64,000 nucleotides of DNA from Chloroflexota bacterium (GTDB lineage: Bacteria; Chloroflexota; Anaerolineae; SpSt-313), in NCBI GenBank assembly GCA_029553955.1, contig JAKPJZ010000256.1:1-64000 (forward strand), in the 5' to 3' direction. Shown here piece by piece: positions 43,087 to 51,859 of this stretch. The position numbers and the translations under genes were made by a program. Numbering within the stretch: the stretch's first letter is position 1; each line of letters begins with the position of its first letter. The notes under the pieces are model-generated. The model ran no database searches and was not told where the DNA came from. It was given only the letters and a program-made list of their open reading frames with translations.

Positions 43087-44358
43087 GTGGGCAAGACCAT
43101 TGCCGAAAAGATCCTGGCGCGGGCTTCGGGCCAGAGCGAAGTAAAGGCCGGAGATCTGGTCAACGCCAAGATCGACCTGCACTACAACCCGGAAACCGGG
43201 ATGGCCGAAGTCCACGAGAGGCTTGTGAAGGCCGGATTGCCGGATGGCTTGCCCCAGGTGGCCGATCCGGACAGACTGGCGGTCATGCTGGGAGATCACC
43301 AAGGCTGTCACGCGAAACCGTCGGACGCGGCGGCGTATCGATTGTCGCGGGAGCTGGCCAAGCGCTACGGCATCAAGCGGCTCTACGACATCGATACCGG
43401 TGTCGCGCACGTGGCCGTGTGTGAAGAGGGCCTGGCCAGGCCGGGAATGCTGATCTGCGGCAAAGACTCGCATACGACAACCACCGGAGCCGTGAATGCG
43501 CTGGCTGCCCCGGTGAGTGCGGTAGAAACGGCCTGGATCTATGCGACGGGAGAGCTCTGGTTCCGCGTCCCCGAGACCATCAAGATCATCTGCAACGGAA
43601 GGCTGCCAGACGGCGTCGTCTCCAAGGATGTCTTTCTCTACATCATCGGCAAGTACACGCCTTCTATGGGCCAGTACAAGTCTGTGGAGTGGAAGGGGCC
43701 GGTCATCGACAGCATGAGCATGGATGGCAGGTTCACATTGGCCTGCCACTCCATCGAGCTGGGCGCCAAGTGCGCCCCCTTTGAGCCGGATGAAACCTGC
43801 CTGGCGTACGTCGCATCAACCCCACGATCTCATGAGCCTTACTGGCCGACGGCCAGTGATCCCGACGCCGTATACGAAAAGGTCTATGAGGAGGACCTGT
43901 CGGACCTGGAACCCCAGGTGGCGCTTCCTCACGGCTTTGATGTGATCCGCTCCGTATCCGAGGTCGCCGGAACGAGGGTGGATCAATGCAACCTGGGTTC
44001 GTGCGCCAATGGCAGATATGAGGACCTGGCGCAGTGTGCCCGGATCGTGAAGGGCAGGCGGCTCAAGGCCAGGACGGTGTTCGCGCCCGGCAGTTGGAAG
44101 ATCTACACGCGCGCCGCGCAGACCGGCGTGCTCGCGACGCTCGCCGAGGCCGGCGTGATGATCCAGGCCCCAGGCTGTCTCACCTGTAGCGGCCGGGGGG
44201 CCTGCATAGCCGATGGGGAAGTAGCCGTGGCGGCCACAACCCGCAATTTCAGAGGCCGGTTTGGGGCTCCCAATTCCGAGATCTATCTCACTTCTCCGTT
44301 GACCGCGGCCGCCTCCGCTGTCATGGGACGCATCACCGACCCGAGGGAATTCCTGTAG
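43087..44358 (+). CDS. aconitase-family hydro-lyase large subunit (LeuC/HacA/DmdA-like)
   Basis: 423-residue [4Fe-4S] dehydratase large subunit. Cluster ligands are C301 (QCNLGSCANGR) and C364/C367 (PGCLTCSGRGA). CGKDSHTTTTGAVNALA is the substrate-binding signature. Length matches the two-subunit isopropylmalate/homoaconitate/dimethylmalate dehydratases, not full aconitase. GTG 43087 follows GAGGTGAGA. The small subunit is encoded at 45802, unusually split off by an intervening PrpD-family gene. The substrate is likely a branched or tricarboxylic hydroxy acid. Confidence 0.9.
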   Translation: MGKTIAEKILARASGQSEVKAGDLVNAKIDLHYNPETGMAEVHERLVKAGLPDGLPQVADPDRLAVMLGDHQGCHAKPSDAAAYRLSRELAKRYGIKRLYDIDTGVAHVAVCEEGLARPGMLICGKDSHTTTTGAVNALAAPVSAVETAWIYATGELWFRVPETIKIICNGRLPDGVVSKDVFLYIIGKYTPSMGQYKSVEWKGPVIDSMSMDGRFTLACHSIELGAKCAPFEPDETCLAYVASTPRSHEPYWPTASDPDAVYEKVYEEDLSDLEPQVALPHGFDVIRSVSEVAGTRVDQCNLGSCANGRYEDLAQCARIVKGRRLKARTVFAPGSWKIYTRAAQTGVLATLAEAGVMIQAPGCLTCSGRGACIADGEVAVAATTRNFRGRFGAPNSEIYLTSPLTAAASAVMGRITDPREFL

Positions 44359-44378
44359 CCCACAGAAGGGAGGAAGCA

Positions 44379-45791
44379 ATGAGTTGGCGACGCGATCTCG
44401 CGTGGCACAATCTCGATCTGGTCTATCGTTCAAGCGTGGCGCACCAGTTTGCCCGCTACGCGCTTGGGCTCGACTTCCAGGCGCTGCCGCCCGGCGTGGT
44501 TCACCAGGGCAAGCGCTGCATCCTGGATGCCTTGGGCTGCGCAATTGGCGCCTACCAAGCCCCAGGTCGCCCCATGATGGAGGCGTTCGTTCAGGAGCTC
44601 GCTGGCCCGCCCGAGGCCACACTGTTCGGCTCCGGCTGCCGCACCAGCGCCCGTAATGCGACCCTGTTCAACAGCTTTCTCGTTCGCTTTCTTGACTACA
44701 ACGACATTGGCGGTGGAGGCCACAACAGCGATTGCATCTCGGGCATTCTGGCGGTTGCAGAGAGAGAGAAGGCGAACGGGCCGGCCTTTTTGCTCTCTGT
44801 CGTGATCGCCTACGAGCTCGGCGATCGGGTGTCGACGGCCTCCACGGCGCCCCGCGGGCAAGGTCGAGGCCTGGATCTGGATTGCCGGGGCGGCATCAGC
44901 ATGCCTCCTGCCCTGGGGAGGTTGATGGGGCTGGATGAAGTGCAGATTGCCAATGCCATCGGTCTTTGTGCCAGCCATGCCAATCCATTGAAGATCTTGG
45001 ACGCCCATAGAGAAGAAAACTCGATGGCAAAGAACCTGCGCTTCGGTTGGGTGGCGCATGACGCCCTGCTGTCGTGCCTGATGGCCAAGCGGGGGATTAC
45101 CGGACCGGTGCGGGTTGTTGAGGGTGAGGGCGGCTTTGGTGAGACGGCCATGCAAGGCAAGGTCGGCTATGAGCGCATGGTCGATGTCAGCGGCTGGCGC
45201 ATCCTGAATGTGCGGCACAAGTACATCGCCGCCAACATCACGACGCACGGCCACGTGATGGCCACGTTGGCGATCGTCAAAGAGAATGACTTGAGGCCCG
45301 AAGATATCGCGGCAGTGCACATCAAGGCCGGACTTCGCGAGTCGCATCACACGACCACCCTGAGCAAGAAATATCCTCGCAATGCTGAGAGCGCCGACCA
45401 CAGCGCGTACTATGCGAACGCCATTGCCATCATAGACCGGTCCTTCGATGCCGATTCTATCGAACCGGCGAGGTTCACGGACCCGGCCGTGCTCGACCTG
45501 ATCGAGAGGATAACCGTGGAAGCCGATCCTGCCCTGCCCGAGTTCGGTTTCGGCGGGATATCGGAAATCGTGACCAGGGATGGTCGACGGTTCCAGAAAC
45601 GTGTCGACGTTCCCCACGGCATGGGCGATGATCCGCTCACCGATGCGGAACTCGAGGACAAGTTCGCCAAGATGGCGACCAAATACATGCCAGACAGACA
45701 GATCCGGCAGATATTCGACGCTGTGTGGAATCTGGACGAACTGGACAGCGTCAACAGGCTGGCCGCTCTGATGGCGTTTGAGGTGCAATGA
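44379..45791 (+). CDS. MmgE/PrpD family protein 2
   Basis: 470-residue PrpD-superfamily protein, the second in the window. It has HQGKRCILDALGCAIGAY near 45, NSFLVRFLDYNDI near 105 and GHNSDCISGILAVAE, equivalent to the Asp and His active-site segments. ATG 44379 follows GGGAGGA. It lies between the large and small subunits of the aconitase-like enzyme and just before the latter (11-bp gap), so the two hydro-lyase types probably act in sequence, as PrpD and aconitase do in the methylcitrate cycle. Confidence 0.87.
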   Translation: MSWRRDLAWHNLDLVYRSSVAHQFARYALGLDFQALPPGVVHQGKRCILDALGCAIGAYQAPGRPMMEAFVQELAGPPEATLFGSGCRTSARNATLFNSFLVRFLDYNDIGGGGHNSDCISGILAVAEREKANGPAFLLSVVIAYELGDRVSTASTAPRGQGRGLDLDCRGGISMPPALGRLMGLDEVQIANAIGLCASHANPLKILDAHREENSMAKNLRFGWVAHDALLSCLMAKRGITGPVRVVEGEGGFGETAMQGKVGYERMVDVSGWRILNVRHKYIAANITTHGHVMATLAIVKENDLRPEDIAAVHIKAGLRESHHTTTLSKKYPRNAESADHSAYYANAIAIIDRSFDADSIEPARFTDPAVLDLIERITVEADPALPEFGFGGISEIVTRDGRRFQKRVDVPHGMGDDPLTDAELEDKFAKMATKYMPDRQIRQIFDAVWNLDELDSVNRLAALMAFEVQ

Positions 45792-45801
45792 GAGGCGAGA
45801 G

Positions 45802-46332
45802 ATGCGAATGCCACGGCTGAGTGTGATCAGGGGCAGGGTCTGGAAGTTCGGCGACAACATCAGCACGACAGACATCACGCCCGGCGAGCTGTTCATGAAC
45901 GTCGATTTCGAGCCGAAGGATATCGCCTTTGCGGCGCTGAGGCCGGGGTGGAAGGACCAGGTAAAGCCGGGCGACTGCATCGTCGCCGGGGCCAACTTTG
46001 GCTTTGGGTCACACCGGGCCATCGCCAACGACGTCATGAAGGACCTGGGCATCGGCTGCATCGTCGCGGATTCGGTCGCACGGGTCTATTACCGCAATGC
46101 CATTGCCAGCGGCTTTCCGGCCTTCGCCTGCCCCGGCGTAAGCCGGCTGTTCAACGAAGGCGATGAGCTGGAGCTGGATGTTTATGAGGGCGTCGTAAAG
46201 AACCTGACGACGGGTCAGAGCGTACTGGGCCCGTCCTATCCCAAGGAACTGATCGAGATTCTCGAAAACGGCGGCATGGTACCTGTGCTCGTGGCCCGAG
46301 TCCAACGGGGAAGGAATGACGTTCCAGCGTGA
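45802..46332 (+). CDS. aconitase-family hydro-lyase small subunit (LeuD-like)
   Basis: 176-residue swivel-domain subunit partnering the large subunit at 43087. Signatures are VWKFGDNISTTDITPG near 12, GANFGFGSHRAIA near 60 and ADSVARVYYRNAIASGFP. The start is ATG 45802, just past the PrpD stop, with GAGGCGAG before it; ATG 45808 is also possible. It ends the forward catabolic island. Confidence 0.9.
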   Translation: MRMPRLSVIRGRVWKFGDNISTTDITPGELFMNVDFEPKDIAFAALRPGWKDQVKPGDCIVAGANFGFGSHRAIANDVMKDLGIGCIVADSVARVYYRNAIASGFPAFACPGVSRLFNEGDELELDVYEGVVKNLTTGQSVLGPSYPKELIEILENGGMVPVLVARVQRGRNDVPA

Positions 46333-46387
46333 CCTGACCTGACAGAACCTCGACTACCTTCAGCAAGAAATGCCATCGCCATGCTGA

Positions 46388-46534
46388 GAGCGCCCCCACA
46401 CCCCTTGCCCACTGCTGCACGGGCTCATCCCCGGCATGGTCCTCCTTGAGCTCATGCAAATCACACAGGAGGTGCACCCAACAGCGCTGGTGCGGCTCCT
46501 TGTACCGGTTGTAGCCAGCGGAGGAGTCGCTCGG
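46388..46534 (-). pseudogene. IS66-family-like transposase remnant
   Basis: A short minus-strand frame reads SAGYNRYKEPHQRCWVHLL, then DLHELKEDHAG and WARGVGAL. The segment before the R-C-W-x-H-L-L-x-D-L-H-E-L-K block and that block itself are typical of the IS66-type DDE transposase core. Only about 50 residues remain, with unrelated sequence on both sides, so the insertion is ancient. It lies at the right boundary of the transporter/selenoprotein island. Confidence 0.6.
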
Positions 46535-46542
46535 GCACAGGG

Positions 46543-46576
46543 TTCGGCGAACCCCGGGGTACTCGCAATGACGGCG
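46543..46576. repeat. dispersed repeat with GGTTCGGCGAACCC and CTCGCAATGAC
   Basis: CAGGGTTCGGCGAACCCCGG followed by GGTACTCGCAATGACGG. Nearly the same sequence recurs at 62858-62893. Confidence 0.65.
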
Positions 46577-46652
46577 GCAGCTTTGCGGTTGACGCTGGCT
46601 CACCGCTGGGCTAAGCTACCGGCCATCTCTTGCGCCTGTCGGAGGAATGGCC

Positions 46653-47702
46653 GTGGCTGATGAGTCGATCGTGTTCCGCGAGATCATGAGCCAGCCGGAG
46701 GTGTGGTCGGCGACGTGGCAGCGCCTGGAGGCCGGCCGGGGCGACCTGCAGGAGCTGCTTTTCTCGCAGTGTTGGGATGCCGTCCTCTTTACCGGTTGTG
46801 GCTCGACGCACTACCTCGCCATGGCGGCGGCGGGCCTGCACCAGCAGTTGTCTGGGCAGCGGGCGCGCGGGGTGGCTGCTTCGGAGGTTGCCTTCTTTCC
46901 GGGCGGCGTCTACCCCGATGTGCAGGCCCAGATGCTGCTGATCGCCGTCTCGCGCTCGGGCGAGACGACCGAGACCCTGCAGGCAGTTGACCGGCATCAC
47001 GAGCGGCAGCAGGCGGTGCTGGGCCTGACCTGCCGCGAGAGGAGCGCGCTGGCCCGGCGCGCCGACCTGGCCATTGTCTTGGTCGAGGCCGACGAGCGCA
47101 GCGTGGCGCAGACGCGGGCGTTTACCAGCCTGTACATGGCCACGCAGTTCATCGCGGGCCTGGTGGCCAACGATGAAGCGTTTGTCGATGCGCTCTCGCG
47201 GCTGCCGGCGCGCGCCCGCACGGTGTTCGAGCGCCATGGCGAGTTTGTGGCCCAGGTGGCCCGTGGCGACTGGGAGCGGGTCATCTTCTTGGGCTCGGGC
47301 CCCTACTATGGCCTGGCCTGCGAGGGCATGCTCAAGCTGAAAGAGCTGTCGCTGAGCTGGTCGGAGGCCTATCGCTTCACCGAGTTGCGCCACGGGCCCA
47401 TCGCTCTGGTCGACGAGCGCACGCTGGTCATCGCGCTGCTTTCCGATACCGCTGAGGATGCCGAGCGCGCTGTGCTGGCCGATGTGCGCCGCCTGGGCGG
47501 CCGCACGCTGGCCATTGCCGACGTGCCCGGCGCGGGCGCCGATGAGACCTATGCCATCGACCTGGGCTCGGGCATGAACGAGTTGGCGCGCGGTGCCCTG
47601 TACCTGCTGCCGCTGCAGCTCTTCGCCGTGCACCGCGCCCGCGCCCGTGGCCTGGACCCCGACCGCCCGCGGCATCTGCAGCAGGCGGTGGTGCTGGCCT
47701 AA
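46653..47702 (+). CDS. SIS-domain sugar-phosphate isomerase/deaminase-like protein
   Basis: 349-residue protein with two SIS domains, like the isomerase half of glucosamine-fructose-6-phosphate aminotransferase and AgaS/FrlB proteins. The first domain has FTGCGSTHYLAMAAAG and SRSGETTETLQA, the second FLGSGPYYGLACEGMLKLKE and SEAYRFTELRHGPIALVD. No glutaminase domain. GTG 46653 is preferred because GGAGGA ends six bases before it; ATG 46647 sits too close to that site. Likely acts on an amino-sugar phosphate. No functional link to the upstream island is seen. Confidence 0.85.
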   Translation: MADESIVFREIMSQPEVWSATWQRLEAGRGDLQELLFSQCWDAVLFTGCGSTHYLAMAAAGLHQQLSGQRARGVAASEVAFFPGGVYPDVQAQMLLIAVSRSGETTETLQAVDRHHERQQAVLGLTCRERSALARRADLAIVLVEADERSVAQTRAFTSLYMATQFIAGLVANDEAFVDALSRLPARARTVFERHGEFVAQVARGDWERVIFLGSGPYYGLACEGMLKLKELSLSWSEAYRFTELRHGPIALVDERTLVIALLSDTAEDAERAVLADVRRLGGRTLAIADVPGAGADETYAIDLGSGMNELARGALYLLPLQLFAVHRARARGLDPDRPRHLQQAVVLA

Positions 47703-47718
47703 CAGCAGTGCCCTACGG

Positions 47719-48288
47719 TCACGTTTCGCGCAATGCACGGCGCCGCCGGCTCCATAGGAGCAGGGCGACGACAATCAGGCTGAGCACGACGAGCACGGCG
47801 AGCAGGGGCGCGAGGAGCGAGATGAGCGAGGTCACCGCCGATACGACATCCTCGGCGGTGGAGACGATCGGGTTGGCGACGCCCGCCGTCGTGGCGGTGA
47901 TCGCCGGGCGCGCGGTGGCCTTGACGGCGTGCACCCCGCCGGCCAGGATGACACCACAGACCATGGCGAGCACAGGGTGGATATCGGCGATGGCGTTGGT
48001 GGTGGCCGCAAAGAGGATGGCCCCAGCAGCCGGGCGGATGAAGGTTTGGATGGCGTCGTTCACCGTATCCACCGCCGGCACCTTGTCGGCCACGATCTCG
48101 ATGGTCAGCAGCACCACGAGCACACCGATGACCCATGGGCTGCTCAGCGCGTCAAAGGGCGGGTTGAGCCGGATCAGCGGCGTAAAGCGCGCCGTGAGGG
48201 CGACGATCAGCAGCGGCAGGTAGGCGTTGAGCCCCGCCGAGCTAGAGAGGCCAAAGGCCGTGGCCAGGCCCGTGATCGCTTGGATCAT
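47719..48288 (-). CDS. DUF4126-family membrane protein
   Basis: 189 residues, with about five hydrophobic segments and the family start GLATAFGLSSSAGLNAYLPLL. Ends in a short Arg-rich tail (RRRRALRET) that should be cytoplasmic. ATG 48288 is preceded by GGGAGGTG. Function of the family is unknown. It is transcribed convergently with the SIS gene and divergently from the 48501 gene, using the promoter at 48356-48385. Confidence 0.82.
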   Translation of the reverse strand: MIQAITGLATAFGLSSSAGLNAYLPLLIVALTARFTPLIRLNPPFDALSSPWVIGVLVVLLTIEIVADKVPAVDTVNDAIQTFIRPAAGAILFAATTNAIADIHPVLAMVCGVILAGGVHAVKATARPAITATTAGVANPIVSTAEDVVSAVTSLISLLAPLLAVLVVLSLIVVALLLWSRRRRALRET

Positions 48289-48355
48289 GCGGCACCTCCC
48301 GAGGAGACCCGGCGGGCAGGCCGGGCCGCGATGGATGCGCAGCGCTCCTGGAGGG

Positions 48356-48385
48356 ATTGTAGCATGCAGACAGAGAGTGTGTCAA
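48356..48385 (-). promoter_or_regulatory. promoter of the DUF4126 gene
   Basis: Minus strand TTGACA (48380-48385), 18-nt spacer, TACAAT (48356-48361). Confidence 0.8.
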
Positions 48386-48404
48386 TTGGCAAGGTCACCA
48401 TCCT

Positions 48405-48433
48405 TTGACGCCCTCTGCTTGGGCGGGTATAAT
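48405..48433 (+). promoter_or_regulatory. promoter of the 48501-50044 gene pair
   Basis: TTGACG (48405-48410), 17-nt spacer, TATAAT (48428-48433), diverging from the preceding promoter. Confidence 0.82.
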
Positions 48434-48500
48434 GCCTGGCAGGTGGCCCGCGGCAGCAACGCCGGCGGGCAATTGTGGACGCGACTCAGTGGGGTGCGTG

Positions 48501-48947
48501 ATGCAGGCTGCGACCCGTCGCAATGTGGCTCTGTTGGCTCTGGGTGTGGTGCTCGTGCTTGTGCTTTGGTTGATACCCGGGCTGCGCCGGCCTGCCCCGG
48601 TTCTCGGCGAGGGCTTTTTGACCCCTCAGCCGACGCCGACTGTGGAGAGCCGGTGGAAGCTGATCACCACGGTGGAGGGCCAGGGCGGCCGTGACCTCTA
48701 CGCCGCGGGCTGGCAGGTGAGCGTGCCGGGGCCCTGGCGCGTCCGCGCCGTTCCGGCCAATCAGGACGTGCTGGTGCGCGTCCTTGACCGGCAGACGGGC
48801 GACCTGTTTGCCAAGGTGTGGGCAGGCGGCGATGATCATGGCGACCTGGCCACGCTGCCGCAGGGCCGCGGCACCTACAGCCTGCAGATCGAAGCGGGCG
48901 GGGCCTACACACTCCATATCGAGGCCTGGGAAGCGCCGCAACGATGA
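48501..48947 (+). CDS. small membrane-anchored protein of unknown function
   Basis: 148 residues from ATG 48501. One N-terminal membrane helix (about 10-28, VALLALGVVLVLVLWLI), a Pro-rich stretch, then an extracytoplasmic beta-rich domain (about 50-148) with GWQVSVPGPWRVRAVPANQD. I do not recognise the family. Its stop overlaps the start of the protease gene (ATGA), so the two are translationally coupled; it could be a partner or substrate of the protease, which is speculation. Confidence 0.7.
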   Translation: MQAATRRNVALLALGVVLVLVLWLIPGLRRPAPVLGEGFLTPQPTPTVESRWKLITTVEGQGGRDLYAAGWQVSVPGPWRVRAVPANQDVLVRVLDRQTGDLFAKVWAGGDDHGDLATLPQGRGTYSLQIEAGGAYTLHIEAWEAPQR

Positions 48948-50044
48948 CTATGGATAGTGGAATACCCGACTCGGGCGTCGCCTTCCGCTTGTGCGATGCA
49001 TTGGCCGACCTCCTCGCCGTGCAGCAGGTCACCATCGGCCGATCGGGGCAGGTCAAGTTAGTGGGGCGCCTCACGCAGCCGGCCGAGAAGGCGTATGACC
49101 TGGCAGCCAGGCGGCTGGAGCCCCTGGGGTATACGCCGCTCTTCCGCCGCGAGGGCGGCGATCACTGCGTGCTGGCCCTGCCGCAGGTGCTCAGGGCGCG
49201 GCCTTCGCGCGCCTGGGTCAACCTGCTCCTCTTTGGGCTGACGTTGCTCTCGGTGCTCTTTATCGGCGCCGGCATGAGTTGGGACCCACGGCAGAGCCCG
49301 GCGGCCAACCTGCTGGGGGGCGCGCTCTTTGCGCTGCCGCTCCTGACCATCCTCGGCGCCCACGAGCTGGGCCACTATTTCGTGGGGCGCCTGAACGGCG
49401 TGGCCCTCAGCCTGCCCTACTTCATCCCCCTGCCGCTGCCACCCTTCGGGACGATGGGCGCGTTCATCCAGCTCAAGCTGCCGCCGCGCGACCGGCGAGC
49501 GCTGCTGGCCATGGCCGTGGCGGGGCCGCTGGCAGGGCTGGCGGTGGGCATTCCGCTCCTGATCCTGGGGCTCAAGCTCTCGACGGTGGGGCCGCTGCCG
49601 CTGCCCGGGCAGGGCGGCATGCTGGAGGGCAACTCGATCCTCTACGCCACGATCAAGCGCCTGTTGTTCGGGCGCTTCCTGCCGGGTGGCGGGGTCGATG
49701 TAAACCTGCACCCGGTGGCCTTTGCCGCCTGGGCGGGCATCTTTGTCACTGGGCTGAACCTGATCCCGGCCGGCCAGCTCGACGGCGGCCACGTGGCCTA
49801 TGTGCTCATCGGCGAGCGCGCCCGCTACCTGTCGCTGGCCATCTCCGCAGCGCTCCTGGCGCTGGGGTTCTTTGTCTGGCCGGGCTGGTATCTCTGGGCA
49901 GCTGTGATCTTTTTCCTCGGCCGCACCTTTGCCACCCCGCTTGACGCCATCAGCGGCCTCGACGCCAAGCGCGTGGCCCTGGCCGTGGCCATGCTGGTGA
50001 TCTGGGCGCTGATCTTTATCCCCATACCATTGGTCGAGCTGTAG
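48944..50044 (+). CDS. site-2 protease-like M50 metalloprotease
   Basis: 366-residue integral membrane zinc protease. H140-E-L-G-H144 is the metal/catalytic motif and NLIPAGQLDGGH near 272-283 supplies the third ligand region (NPxDG-like, with Gln-Leu-Asp). Six or more helices. The soluble N-terminal part (1-90) is a family feature of the plant EGY-like and Chloroflexota/cyanobacterial S2P homologues. Start ATG 48944 overlaps the upstream stop. Role would be intramembrane cleavage in signalling; target unknown. Confidence 0.88.
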   Translation: MTMDSGIPDSGVAFRLCDALADLLAVQQVTIGRSGQVKLVGRLTQPAEKAYDLAARRLEPLGYTPLFRREGGDHCVLALPQVLRARPSRAWVNLLLFGLTLLSVLFIGAGMSWDPRQSPAANLLGGALFALPLLTILGAHELGHYFVGRLNGVALSLPYFIPLPLPPFGTMGAFIQLKLPPRDRRALLAMAVAGPLAGLAVGIPLLILGLKLSTVGPLPLPGQGGMLEGNSILYATIKRLLFGRFLPGGGVDVNLHPVAFAAWAGIFVTGLNLIPAGQLDGGHVAYVLIGERARYLSLAISAALLALGFFVWPGWYLWAAVIFFLGRTFATPLDAISGLDAKRVALAVAMLVIWALIFIPIPLVEL

Positions 50045-50118
50045 GACCGTGGGCGATCAGCCCATGGGAAGTCGACCGGGTCCGTGGCTTCGCGCTAGCC
50101 CGGTACGGCACCTCAAAA

Positions 50119-50210
50119 GGGGTTTGGAGCAGATTGGTCAGAAGCGGATGCCGTGTGCCGCCCGCGGGCGGCACACGGCATCCGCTTCTGACCAATCTGC
50201 TCCAAACCCC
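50119..50210. repeat. 92-nt perfect palindrome
   Basis: 46-bp arms centred between 50164 and 50165; outer ends GGGGTTTGGAGCAGATTGG. It lies between the protease and the convergent acetyltransferase gene. Upstream flank has GCGCTAGCCCGGTACGG, similar to the flank of the 51581 copy (GCCAGCCCGGTACGAG). Confidence 0.9.
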
Positions 50211-50251
50211 GGCCCGAGTTGGGGCCGGGCGGCAGTCCATTCGCTGCTCGT

Positions 50252-51385
50252 TCAGAGCGGCAGGTCGTACATGCGGTAGGTCTTATAGATCATGCCGCCG
50301 AGCGACTCCATGGCCTGGCGCATGGGCAGGTTGTCTTCGAGGATCCACGACATTTCGCCCCAACGGTAGCCCTTGCGCATGCCTTCCTGCATGGTGCGCA
50401 CGTAAAAGATGGCGTCGATGCCGCGCAACTGATAGTCTCTGACGACGCCCATGATGGTGACACGCAGGGCGTCGACCCTGCGGCGATGCCAGAGGTAATT
50501 GGCCCAGCCGAAGGGGAAGAGGCGGCCATCGCGGACGTGGATCAGCGCCTGGTTGACGTCGGGCAGGGTTACCGAGACGCCCACTGGCCGGCCCCCGGCC
50601 TCGGCGACGAAGAGCAGGTCGGGGTCGAGGAACTGTTTCAACCCTTCGGCCAGGTGATCGATCTCGGCTTCGGTCATGGGCACAAAGCCCCAGTTGCGGC
50701 TCCAGGCATCGTTGTAGACCTGTTTGACCAGCCCGAGCTCATCGTCGAGGCGGCGCAGGTTGGCCTTGCGCACGGTCACGTGGTAGCGCTTCTCGGCCAC
50801 CTCGGCCACGCGGGTGATCTTGGGCGGCGCACCGTTGGTGAACATGGCCGTCTCGAGCTTGTAGGCGTAGAGGTCCCTGGCCTTCTTGAAGCCGTAGCGC
50901 TCGACGAAAGCTGGGTAGTAGGGCGGGTTGTAGGTCATCATGACCACCGGGGGCTGGTCGAAGGCATCGACGAGCAGGCCGCACTCCTCGTTCGTCGAAT
51001 AGCTCGCGGGGCCGCGCAGGGTAGTCATGCCCTGGGCGTGGCACCAGTCGCGGGCGGCGTCGAAGAGGGCCTCGGCCACGGGGTACTCCTCGACGACGTC
51101 AAAGAGGCCCCAGAAGCCGGTCTTTTCGTCGTGGAAGCGGTTGTGGGCGTCGTTGCGGATGGCGGCGATGGTGCCGATGGTCTGTCGGCGGCGCACGGCG
51201 CGGAAGAAAGCGACCTCGGCGTGCTGGAAGAAGGGGCAGCGGGCACGGTCGGTGAAGGCCATACGCTCGGCGCGCAGGTAGGGCACCCAGTTGGGGTCAT
51301 GTTGGTAGTGGTCGTATTGAAAGCCGACGAAGGCCTTGCGGTCTGCCAACGTCTCGACAGGGACGACCTCGAAATCGCGTGCCAT
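50252..51385 (-). CDS. GNAT-like N-acetyltransferase family protein
   Basis: 377 residues from ATG 51385 (GGGAGGGAG upstream; the longer frame to 51535 runs through repeat sequence). It has FQYDHYQHDPNWVPYL near 25, RGPASYSTNEECGLLVD near 120 and a C-terminal GNAT-like half with LFVAEAGGRPVGVSVTLPD near 270 and RGIDAIFYVRTMQEG near 335. Large two-domain proteins of this kind are common and uncharacterised; an acyl-CoA-dependent acyltransferase reaction is inferred from the fold only. Confidence 0.78.
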   Translation of the reverse strand: MARDFEVVPVETLADRKAFVGFQYDHYQHDPNWVPYLRAERMAFTDRARCPFFQHAEVAFFRAVRRRQTIGTIAAIRNDAHNRFHDEKTGFWGLFDVVEEYPVAEALFDAARDWCHAQGMTTLRGPASYSTNEECGLLVDAFDQPPVVMMTYNPPYYPAFVERYGFKKARDLYAYKLETAMFTNGAPPKITRVAEVAEKRYHVTVRKANLRRLDDELGLVKQVYNDAWSRNWGFVPMTEAEIDHLAEGLKQFLDPDLLFVAEAGGRPVGVSVTLPDVNQALIHVRDGRLFPFGWANYLWHRRRVDALRVTIMGVVRDYQLRGIDAIFYVRTMQEGMRKGYRWGEMSWILEDNLPMRQAMESLGGMIYKTYRMYDLPL

Positions 51386-51859
51386 GGCTCCCTCCCCGTT
51401 CGCGTGCCGATGAGGCCCCGCCTGCATTCTGTGGCCCCTCGACAGCGATTCTAGCACAACGCCTATGCGATGCAAAAAAGCGCGGGCTGGCTGGCTGCTA
51501 GCAGCCAGCCAGAGTGCAATGGCCTTGGCTGACAACCGGCTTGCACGCTCCGCGCCAGCCCGGTACGAGTCCCTTGTGGTGGGGTTTTGGTGGGTTGCCT
51601 GGCCTCGCCCGCGAGGCCAGGCAACCCACCAAAACCCCCTCCTGGCCCAGTGCCGGGCGAAGGCGAAGCTGGCACCTGGCTCCTGCCCGGATGCTCAGGC
51701 GGATGAGTCTGCTCTCCGACAGACTGCTAGAACATCGGTCAAGTATTCCTGCGAAGGCCCCCAGACGGCCGAATCATCGCCCTCCGACGCCCACGAAGCC
51801 GCCTGCGGCGGCCAAGGGGGGCTAGGCTACGTCGTCTATACGAATACTTGACCGATGTT
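51386..51859. repeat. gene-free spacer filled with two repeats
   Basis: Contains the palindrome at 51581-51638 with its flanks, another small inverted repeat GCTGGCTGGCTGCTAGCAGCC at about 51484-51506, and repeat copy A5 at 51727-51863. Confidence 0.65.
51581..51638. repeat. palindrome with 28-bp arms
   Basis: Arms 51581-51608 and 51611-51638 with a 2-nt loop CC; outer end GGGGTTTTGGTGGGTTGCC. Confidence 0.88.

Larger units (their letters stand above)
46333..46640. other. spacer at the end of the catabolic island
   Basis: Holds an IS66-type transposase remnant (46388-46534, minus strand) and a dispersed repeat (46543-46576). No intact gene. Confidence 0.6.
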
